A DNA stretch of 13,804 bases from JBCCSZ01 sp039199225 (GTDB lineage Bacteria; Bacteroidota; Bacteroidia; Chitinophagales; Saprospiraceae), in NCBI GenBank assembly GCA_039199225.1, contig JBCCSZ010000218.1, positions 1 to 13,804 on the forward strand, in the 5' to 3' direction. The position numbers and the translations under genes are program-made. The notes beneath the pieces are model-generated. The model ran no database searches, was not told the DNA's origin, and saw only the letters and a list, made by a program, of their open reading frames with translations. Below are positions 8,834-13,804 of this stretch, piece by piece; positions within the stretch are counted from its first letter, which is position 1; every line of letters starts with the position of its first letter.

Positions 8834-9352
8834 ATGAAACCATCACTTGCCTTATTCGTTTTGTGCCTCCTCGGTCATCTACCCATTTACAGCCAGATAC
8901 CCGCCGACCCGAGCACCGAGCAGCAGGTCAACAAACAGCTGTGGAAGCCTTTCAAAAAAGCCTACGAGAGCAGAGATTGGGAAGCCTTCAATGCCTTGCA
9001 TACAGATGACGTATTGCGAATCAACCGATGGAGTGGTATCCGCCAAGGTGCTGCCTACAAGGAATCCAACCGGAAGCATTTTCAACAAAAAACAGACAGT
9101 CAAAAAACCATTGATTTCCGCTTGGAACACCGTCTCTATTCTGACGACATGGGTTATGAGGTCGGCTATTACCGCATACGTACTCAAAAAGAAGGGGAGG
9201 AAACAAAGGAGCATTATGCTCGCTTTCACGTGCGCTTGCAAAAGGTCGATGGTCAGTGGCAAATCGCCCAAGATTGGGATGTCGACAACATCAATGGGCG
9301 CCCAATCACCGCAGAAGATTTCAATAAAGGGACCCCACTCGACCTAGACTAA
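8834..9352 (+). CDS. Small secreted NTF2/SnoaL-like (DUF4440-type) protein
   Basis: This 172-residue protein starts with a signal peptide (MKPSLALFVLCLLGHLPIYSQ, probable cut after residue 20 or 21), so it should act outside the cytoplasm. The mature part looks like an NTF2-fold alpha+beta cone: helix WKPFKKAYESRDWEAFNALH (~37-56), DDVLRIN (58-64), a G-IRQG-A-YKESN segment, then strands (DFRLEHRLYS, EVGYYRIRT, HYARFHVRLQKVDGQWQIAQDWDV). The closing 'G-x-W-x-I-x-x-D-W' pattern is typical of DUF4440/SnoaL-like proteins. No catalytic residues can be assigned; members range from isomerases to plain binding proteins. A nearly full-length overlapping frame (8847-9347) lacks any family pattern and is rejected. 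The gene stands alone: it is divergent from the receptor and convergent with the protease gene, with a hairpin terminator just after the stop. Confidence 0.8.
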   Translation: MKPSLALFVLCLLGHLPIYSQIPADPSTEQQVNKQLWKPFKKAYESRDWEAFNALHTDDVLRINRWSGIRQGAAYKESNRKHFQQKTDSQKTIDFRLEHRLYSDDMGYEVGYYRIRTQKEGEETKEHYARFHVRLQKVDGQWQIAQDWDVDNINGRPITAEDFNKGTPLDLD

Positions 9353-9356
9353 TGCA

Positions 9357-9410
9357 TGAAAAAGCCGCTGACAGTAGATGAATCAAAAGTCCATCACTGC
9401 CAACGGCTTT
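9357..9410 (-). terminator. Intrinsic terminator of the complete S8 protease gene
   Basis: Left arm 9361-9380 and right arm 9392-9410 form a long hairpin with an 11-nt loop and one bulged base. Read on the minus strand, the stem is followed by five T (9363-9359). Two positions that are C/A mismatches on the plus strand (9368/9403 and 9371/9400) become G·U wobbles in minus-strand RNA, which fixes the direction. It starts 36 bp after the protease stop and may also stop read-through from the NTF2-like gene. Confidence 0.8.
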
Positions 9411-9446
9411 AAGAAACTCTATCCTCAAAAAAGACTAAACCTTGCT

Positions 9447-12092
9447 TTATTCCATGACTACCAAAGATTGGACATCTATGGTTTTGCCATCGCGTATCAG
9501 CGCTATGAAGTAGACTCCCTTAGAATATTCTGACAAGTCGATGCGGCTGCGTCGGCCATTGACATCCAGTACCTGGCGCGCCGTAAAGCTGCCTACAGCA
9601 TTCCAGATTTTCAGCTCGGCCGTTTTTGCCTCTCCCAATTGGTAGTCCACCATCGCGAATTGGCGAGCAGGGTTGGGGAACAAGGTCAATTGCGGCTCAT
9701 CTCCCAGCCCAGCGTTGATTCCCTCGACCAGTTGTTGGCCACCTGGAACCACTGTTCTGCGCATTCCTTCCTCTCTTCGTATCTGGAAATGCTCTCCACC
9801 CAATAAAGTACTCTCAGCTGACTCGTATTGACTCAGGTGGTATTCAAATTCTGTTTTTTCTGGGTGAGGTTCTCCCCTTGCTTCGAAACCAACATAGATG
9901 GGTATTCTCGTTTCCGCGGGGAAACGAACACCTCTAATCCGTACGTTGGGTTCCATTATTTGAATAACCCGATCTTCTACCACTCGGATGCCCCTGGTCC
10001 GATCTACGTAACCCTCAAAAATTGACCAGCCGTCCTCATCAAAGTAAATTCTCACATTCGCCTCTTCCGTTATGGGATGACCAATGATATTGGTAGGAAC
10101 AGCAAATTCAAAGTCAAAATCATTGTCTACTTCTGCCACATTGCCAATGTACACATATCTACCATCTGGGTATCTCAGTACATCGTTTATCGGCACAAGG
10201 CGCCCCAGCAACATATCGACAATGGTAAGGTTTTTCATCGCGATGTTGTTATTGAAGTAAACATCATCGTCTATCCGACCCGGATAAACCGTAATGGGGT
10301 CAACAATAGAATTTTCAATGCGGGCCAGCAGGCAGGTCGCCCAATTTTGGTGAATGTTTGGATCGAGAATGGTCCAGGTAAATTCATAGATGGAATCTTT
10401 TCCTGGCTTCAAGCTTCCGATGTCGATGGTTCCGATCAGGTCACCCACTGTTGGCTGGCTACCGTCCCAGTTTTGAGGCCAGGAAGACCAGGACGATGCT
10501 TTGGTCCAATACAATCTGAGCTTTTCGTTGCCTGTTGGCCAGGAGCAGCTCTTGTTGCGAACTTTTACGTAAACGTAAACCGGCGTGGAGTTTTGGTACT
10601 CCGGGTCTTGATGCACTTGATTGTCAAAGCCATCTTGTTGGTTTCTAACCCAGATATTGGGGCTGTTGTCGCGGGCTGCTTGCCAGTGGTAACCACCGGA
10701 TACGCCAAAGTCTTCCGGACGATCTTTGATGAAGAGATCGAGCTTTCCAGAGTAGGCATCTTGGGCTGCTTTGACAGCTTTGTAGGCATTCACACGGCCC
10801 GTTCCGACACCGTCGGGATAATTAGCCGCATCTATCACAGGGTCCGTCGTATTTTTCAGAATGTCTTGCGACCAGGATGGCGTCATGCAAGAGTTCACAC
10901 AATACATCAGAGAAGCTACGCCTGCAACAATCGGCGTGGCAAAAGATGTTCCTGAAGAAGAACCGTAATAAGGAAAGGTATTACTGCCACAATTCTCAGG
11001 TGTAGCCGCCATTGTCAGATAACCTGGCGAACAGAGGTCGACATCCGGGTAATGGGAATGGGTATGGTTAATTCCATTTCCATTGACATAATTGTGCCGA
11101 TCCATACTATCAGTACTCGTCACCAAAATGATGCGCTCGTCGTAGTAAGGCGAAAGTGGAAAGAAAGCCGAATGGCGATTTGGATCAATGGAAGAACAGA
11201 AATTGTGTGTACCATTCACACCATTTCCAGCTGGCATAATGATCGTCGTACCATTGTTTAGAATTTCTTTGACCACCAGTTCATCCGTCCCCGTTTGGTC
11301 TGGACAATAGGTCCATCCACCAGCAGAAGAAGTGAGAATGTCGGCATCCATTACCGTAGAAGCATGCAAGGCTCTTTGCAGATAATTGCCAGCCCAAGCT
11401 TTGTATCCCATCATCATGGTATTGAAACCGACAGAAGCTAGGATGCCATTGGGTGTATTGCCGACCTCTGTTGTTTCACCTGCCACATAACTTGCAACAG
11501 AAGTACCATGGCCATTGAATGGGTTACAACCATATGCTTGGTTATCGTATGGATCAAAATGAGGGCTGATCTTGGTGGCTAAGTCCGGATGCCCGATGTC
11601 AAAATCCGTATCGATGATGGCTACTTTTACGCTGGGGCATCCTTTGGTAATGTCCCAGGCTTTGTCCGCTTCGATTTTTTTGAGGTGCCACAACCAATCG
11701 TTCGAATGGGCAAACCACATCCAATCTGCAGGATCGTATAGTTCGATGTTTTCATACTCGATTCGGCGGAAGCTGGAAAAGTCCTCTGGAAATTGTTCTC
11801 CCATATCGGTAATCAGACTCTCAATGTCGCAGTTACATTGGATTTCATAGACTTGCTGCAATCTAGGTGTCTTAGCAAAGCTCATCGTTTGATCGTACTT
11901 CAATACGCCATATTGCTCAAACAGCTTATTGATGGCTTTACTATTCGTGTATTCAGAGCGACCTTTTTGAGCGCTCTCACTCTCGGCAATGACCCAAAAC
12001 ATGTCTTCTACAACAACGGTTTGGGCCTGACTGGTAAAGGGTAAAAAAAACAATAATGCAATTAAGTAAGTGGATTTGATTTTGGATAGCAT
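9447..12092 (-). CDS. Secreted subtilisin-like (S8) serine protease with T9SS C-terminal sorting domain, copy 1
   Basis: This 881-residue protein has a Sec signal peptide (1-24, ending S-Q-A-Q). A propeptide-like region (~25-130) leads into NDWLWHLKKIEADKAWDITKG, the usual subtilase lead-in. Catalytic residues: Asp161 (VAIIDTD), His195 (NGHGTS), oxyanion Asn290 (MPAGN) and Ser383 (SGTSFATP). The triad is complete, so it should be an active endopeptidase. Position 163 is Asp where most subtilases have Gly (DTG). Ten Cys lie before residue 403 (86, 88, 152, 189, 263, 299, 354, 368, 398, 402), suggesting disulfides. Residues ~450-620 form a beta-rich domain (DLFIKDRPED, PNIWVRNQQDG, HQDPEYQNSTPVYVYVKVRN) that I recall beside proteases in other T9SS Bacteroidota. 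Residues ~630-785 are unassigned. Residues ~802-881 (LTLFPNPARQF to KGVYFIALIRDGK) are a type A T9SS sorting domain, so the protein is predicted to reach the cell surface or medium. A near-identical copy lies upstream on the same strand. Confidence 0.95.
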   Translation of the reverse strand: MLSKIKSTYLIALLFFLPFTSQAQTVVVEDMFWVIAESESAQKGRSEYTNSKAINKLFEQYGVLKYDQTMSFAKTPRLQQVYEIQCNCDIESLITDMGEQFPEDFSSFRRIEYENIELYDPADWMWFAHSNDWLWHLKKIEADKAWDITKGCPSVKVAIIDTDFDIGHPDLATKISPHFDPYDNQAYGCNPFNGHGTSVASYVAGETTEVGNTPNGILASVGFNTMMMGYKAWAGNYLQRALHASTVMDADILTSSAGGWTYCPDQTGTDELVVKEILNNGTTIIMPAGNGVNGTHNFCSSIDPNRHSAFFPLSPYYDERIILVTSTDSMDRHNYVNGNGINHTHSHYPDVDLCSPGYLTMAATPENCGSNTFPYYGSSSGTSFATPIVAGVASLMYCVNSCMTPSWSQDILKNTTDPVIDAANYPDGVGTGRVNAYKAVKAAQDAYSGKLDLFIKDRPEDFGVSGGYHWQAARDNSPNIWVRNQQDGFDNQVHQDPEYQNSTPVYVYVKVRNKSCSWPTGNEKLRLYWTKASSWSSWPQNWDGSQPTVGDLIGTIDIGSLKPGKDSIYEFTWTILDPNIHQNWATCLLARIENSIVDPITVYPGRIDDDVYFNNNIAMKNLTIVDMLLGRLVPINDVLRYPDGRYVYIGNVAEVDNDFDFEFAVPTNIIGHPITEEANVRIYFDEDGWSIFEGYVDRTRGIRVVEDRVIQIMEPNVRIRGVRFPAETRIPIYVGFEARGEPHPEKTEFEYHLSQYESAESTLLGGEHFQIRREEGMRRTVVPGGQQLVEGINAGLGDEPQLTLFPNPARQFAMVDYQLGEAKTAELKIWNAVGSFTARQVLDVNGRRSRIDLSEYSKGVYFIALIRDGKTIDVQSLVVME
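9450..10435 (-). repeat. Long direct repeat, unit 1 (3' part of protease copy 1)
   Basis: This stretch matches 12822-13804 in the same orientation at an offset of 3372 bp, dropping to 3369 bp past a 3-bp deletion in the other unit. By eye nucleotide identity is about 95%, and the last ~120 bp (10315-10435) look identical. The match stops close to the stop codon and continues beyond the right edge of the window. Confidence 0.93.
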
Positions 12093-12094
12093 TT

Positions 12095-12211
12095 TTAGAA
12101 ATTTGATTTAGTGGGAAATAGAGTGTGGTCATAAGTCGCAAAATGGCGTGTAAAAGCCAACGGAAATGGGGCTGTAATCAGCCATAAATAATCAGACAGG
12201 AAAGCTTTCAT
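12095..12211 (-). CDS. Possible 38-codon leader ORF of the protease gene
   Basis: An ATG at 12211 opens a 38-codon frame (beginning MKAFLSDYLWLITAPF) whose TAA (12097-12095) lies 2 nt before the protease ATG. That spacing would allow translational coupling. The sequence before its ATG is A/T-rich, like other starts here. Inside it, a hairpin GGCTG-TAAT-CAGCC (12170-12183) could form in the leader RNA. I recognise no family, and an ORF this short can arise by chance. Confidence 0.2.
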   Translation of the reverse strand: MKAFLSDYLWLITAPFPLAFTRHFATYDHTLFPTKSNF

Positions 12212-12510
12212 ATTAAATGGGTTTTTAAATTTCACTCACAAAAACACATACCTATAGAGGTCCTAAGAAGAGCATCTTAGGATGTGCGATATAAAGCCAG
12301 CATTGGCCTGGCCAGAAAAGCGTTTTTTTGAAAACCAAATAGCAGGGCATGTAGCGTGCAAAAGCATTCACTTTCGGCACACACCCAATGGCAACAAAGC
12401 CATTACATTGCAAAGCTAATTTCTTTAAGAGGCAGCTATCTCCTATTGAAGGCTACTTTAAAGAAGGTGTTGTAAAATCGTCTGTAAGCAAAATCTAAAA
12501 GATGGGAACA

Positions 12511-12526
12511 GTCATTTTAAAATGAC
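12511..12526. promoter_or_regulatory. 16-bp perfect palindrome, possible operator
   Basis: GTCATTTTAAAATGAC is a perfect 16-bp inverted repeat with no spacer. It lies ~420 bp upstream of protease copy 1 and 20 bp before the plus-strand terminator. It could bind a dimeric regulator; the A/T-rich centre makes a chance origin possible. Confidence 0.35.
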
Positions 12527-12545
12527 GCATTCTCTTGAAGTCATC

Positions 12546-12577
12546 CAGCTATAAATGAAGATGATAGCTGTTTTTTT
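12546..12577 (+). terminator. Plus-strand intrinsic terminator with no annotated gene upstream
   Basis: CAGCTAT (12546-12552), an 11-nt loop and ATAGCTG (12564-12570) form a perfect 7-bp stem followed directly by seven T (12571-12577). On the minus strand no T-run follows, so it acts on plus-strand RNA only. The nearest plus-strand gene ends at 9352, so it implies an unannotated plus-strand transcript in this gap or a chance structure. Confidence 0.55.
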
Positions 12578-12602
12578 ATAAGGCTACTTTATTCTAATAC
12601 TG

Positions 12603-12673
12603 AATGCTAATGTAAGTGATTTTTTGAGTACCTGCAACTAAGTGCTAAGATAAAATTACTTGCATATAGCTTC
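12603..12673 (+). other. Long imperfect hairpin, possible structured RNA
   Basis: The core arms GTAAGTGATTTT (12612-12623) and AAAATTACTTGC (12652-12663) pair over 12 bp. The pairing extends outward through AT and GCTA (left arm from ~12603, right arm to ~12673) with small bulges. The two non-Watson-Crick core positions are U·G and G·U on the plus strand but A/C on the minus strand, which favours a plus-strand RNA. The loop is ~28 nt. I match it to no known RNA family. Confidence 0.4.
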
Positions 12674-12749
12674 ATCCAGGAAGTTACTATACCAATTTTT
12701 CGGACTTACTGCTGACTGATACGGTAAAAAATAAAGTAAGTGTAAATAA

Positions 12750-12786
12750 CACAAAAGAGCTGCTGACAGGAGTAGTCAACAGCTCT
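12750..12786 (-). terminator. Intrinsic terminator of protease copy 2
   Basis: Left arm 12756-12767 and right arm 12775-12786 form a 12-bp stem with a 7-nt loop. The single C/A mismatch on the plus strand (12763/12779) becomes G·U in minus-strand RNA, and a short T-run (12756-12753) follows on that strand. It lies 32 bp after the stop of protease copy 2. The arms resemble those of the terminator at 9361-9410. Confidence 0.75.
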
Positions 12787-12818
12787 AGTTTAATAACAAT
12801 CTAAAAAATCATTGAATC

Positions 12819-13804
12819 CTACTCAGTGACCACCAAAGATTGGACATCTATAGTTTTGCCATCGCACATCAGCGCTACAAAGTAGACTCCCTTGGGGTAT
12901 TCTGACAAGTCGATGCGGCTGCGTCGACCATTGACATCCAGTACCTGGCGCGCCGTAAAGCTGCCTACAGCATTCCAGATTTTCAGCTCGGCCATTTTCA
13001 CCTCTCCCAATTGGTAGTCCACCATCGCAAACTGGCGAGCAGGGTTGGGGAACAAAGTCAATTGTGGCTCCTCTCCCAGCCCAGCGTTAATTCCCTCGAC
13101 CAGTTGTTGGCTGCCCGGAACCACTGTTCTGCGCATTCCTTCCTCTCTTCGTATCTGGAAATGCTCTCCACCTAATAGTGTATTTTCACCTGACTCGTAT
13201 TGACTCAGGTGGTATTCAAATTCTGTTTTTTCTGGGTGGGGTTCTCCCCTTGCTTCGAAACCAACATAGATGGGTATTCTCGTTTCCGCTGGGAAGCGAA
13301 CACCTCTAATCTGTACGTTGGGTTCCATTATTTGAATAACCCGATCTTCTACCACTCGGATGCCCCTGGTTCGATTTACGTAACCCTCAAAAATCGACCA
13401 GCCGTCCTCATCAAAGTAAATTCTCACATTTGCCTCTTCCGTTATGGGATGACCAATGATATTGGTAGGAACAGCAAATTCAAAGTCAAAATCATCCTCT
13501 ACATCTGCAACATTGCCAATGTACACATATCTACCGTCTGGTCTCAGCACGTCGTTTACCGGCACAAGGCGCCCCAGCAACATATCGACAATGGTAAGGT
13601 TTTTCATCGCGATGTTGTTATTGAAATAAACATCATTGTTTATCCGATTTTTATAAACCGTGATGGGGTCAACAACAGAATTTTCAATGCGGGCCAGCAG
13701 GCAGGTCGCCCAATTTTGGTGAATGTTTGGATCGAGAATGGTCCAGGTAAATTCATAGATGGAATCTTTTCCTGGCTTCAAGCTTCCGATGTCGATGGTT
13801 CCGA
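12819..13804 (-). CDS. Partial: S8-type protease paralogue with T9SS sorting domain, copy 2 (C-terminal third)
   Basis: The frame is open to the right window edge, so the 5' two thirds, including any catalytic domain, are outside the view. The visible ~328 residues align end to end with residues ~554-881 of copy 1. I count about 22 substitutions and one deleted Tyr in the last 320 residues, near 93% identity. The segment includes the end of the beta-rich domain, the unassigned middle region and a complete type A T9SS sorting domain (LTLFPNPARQF, ending KGVYFVALMCDGK). A TTG codon at 13781 is not a real start because the homology runs through it. Substitutions cluster at a few places (PGRIDDD to KNRINND; AES to GEN; IR to MC), while a ~120-bp block at the edge looks identical. 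The gene is presumably another secreted protease, but catalytic residues cannot be checked here. Confidence 0.93.
   Translation of the reverse strand, partial: GTIDIGSLKPGKDSIYEFTWTILDPNIHQNWATCLLARIENSVVDPITVYKNRINNDVYFNNNIAMKNLTIVDMLLGRLVPVNDVLRPDGRYVYIGNVADVEDDFDFEFAVPTNIIGHPITEEANVRIYFDEDGWSIFEGYVNRTRGIRVVEDRVIQIMEPNVQIRGVRFPAETRIPIYVGFEARGEPHPEKTEFEYHLSQYESGENTLLGGEHFQIRREEGMRRTVVPGSQQLVEGINAGLGEEPQLTLFPNPARQFAMVDYQLGEVKMAELKIWNAVGSFTARQVLDVNGRRSRIDLSEYPKGVYFVALMCDGKTIDVQSLVVTE
12822..13804 (-). repeat. Long direct repeat, unit 2 (3' part of protease copy 2)
   Basis: This is the partner of 9450-10435, about 95% identical by eye and in the same orientation. It has a 3-bp in-frame deletion near 13539 relative to unit 1. 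The unit runs off the window edge, so the length of the duplication is unknown; if it covers a whole protease gene plus spacer it would be about 3.4 kb. Confidence 0.93.

Larger units (their letters stand above)
12433..12591 (+). repeat. Duplicated short module: CAGCTAT ... AAGGCTACTTTA
   Basis: CAGCTAT occurs at 12433-12439 and 12546-12552, and in each case AAGGCTACTTTA follows (12449-12460 and 12580-12591). The second spacer is longer because it contains the terminator loop, the ATAGCTG arm and the T-run. The exact 12-mer repeat within 140 bp suggests a small local duplication. Confidence 0.5.
12093..12818. other. Structured 726-bp intergenic region between the protease copies
   Basis: I see no confident protein gene here. 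The region is A/T-rich and holds, left to right: a possible leader ORF (12095-12211, -), an 8-bp hairpin TCCTAAGA/TCTTAGGA (12261-12282), a 45-codon plus-strand ORF of doubtful value (12282-12419), an inverted repeat TTCTTTAA/TTAAAGAA (12421-12465), a perfect palindrome (12511-12526), a plus-strand terminator (12546-12577), a long hairpin (12603-12673) and the minus-strand terminator of copy 2. The promoter of protease copy 1 must lie here. TAGCTTTG read on the minus strand at 12418-12411 fits the -7 consensus, but no -33 TTTG is present at normal spacing. Confidence 0.6.

Noticed and set aside
8847..9347. A 166-codon plus-strand frame overlapping the NTF2-like gene
   Set aside because: The 8834 frame has a clean signal peptide and an NTF2-like pattern, while this frame is rich in Ser, Thr and Lys with no fold pattern.
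10077..10955. A 292-codon plus-strand frame opposite the protease gene
   Set aside because: It lies wholly antisense to a well-supported protease, has no recognisable domain or signal, and is explained by codon bias of the opposite strand.
12411..12418. Minus-strand promoter element TAGCTTTG for protease copy 1
   Set aside because: It matches the -7 consensus but no TTTG lies about 19 bp upstream on that strand, so it is not called as a promoter.
12282..12419. A 45-codon plus-strand ORF in the intergenic region
   Set aside because: It has no ribosome-binding signal, no hydrophobic or domain pattern I recognise, and starts within a hairpin arm; it may instead be part of a noncoding element.
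13781..13804. TTG at 13781 as the start of protease copy 2
   Set aside because: The codons beyond it to the window edge still match copy 1, so the gene is truncated by the window and does not start there.
1..13804. CRISPR array, tRNA, rRNA, insertion sequence or prophage
   Set aside because: I saw no regularly spaced repeats, tRNA-like cloverleaf, rRNA segment, transposase or phage gene in the window.

Overview
The window looks like a chromosomal segment of a Bacteroidota bacterium, possibly class Saprospiria; that class is an inference from overall gene flavour, not a proven assignment. The supporting signs are type IX secretion (T9SS) C-terminal sorting domains, an OMP_b-brl-type outer-membrane receptor with an N-terminal carboxypeptidase-regulatory-like domain, A-rich start regions with weak Shine-Dalgarno signals, and moderate GC content.

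Bases 1-6278 (+) hold a three-gene tripartite efflux operon: an outer-membrane factor (entering from beyond the left edge), a lipoprotein membrane-fusion protein, and an RND inner-membrane pump. The outer-membrane gene is unusual. Its reading frame is open to base 1, and the first ~190 visible residues resemble the C-terminal lobe of an ABC-transporter substrate-binding protein (ABC_sub_bind type) fused in frame to a TolC-like channel. The RND pump has an Asp-Asn pair and an Asn-Asn pair where AcrB has Asp-Asp and Lys.

Bases 6286-8655 (-) encode an outer-membrane beta-barrel receptor convergent with the pump gene, with only 7 bp between the stops. A 178-bp divergent intergenic region follows, then a small secreted NTF2/DUF4440-like protein (8834-9352, +).

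Bases 9361-13804 hold a tandem pair of nearly identical minus-strand genes for secreted subtilisin-like (S8) proteases with T9SS sorting domains. The first copy (9447-12092) is complete with an intact catalytic triad; the second (12819 to the right edge) is seen only in its C-terminal third. Each copy is followed by a minus-strand intrinsic terminator, and the two terminators appear homologous, with compensatory base-pair changes.

The 726-bp gap between the copies (12093-12818) has no confident gene but is dense in structure: a possible 38-codon leader ORF ending 2 nt before the protease start, an 8-bp hairpin, a 16-bp perfect palindrome, a plus-strand intrinsic terminator with no known gene in front of it, a duplicated sequence module, and a long imperfect hairpin whose wobble pairs fit a plus-strand RNA. 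This is the best place to look for an undescribed small RNA or regulatory element. The best candidate for an undescribed protein architecture is the substrate-binding/TolC fusion in the efflux operon.
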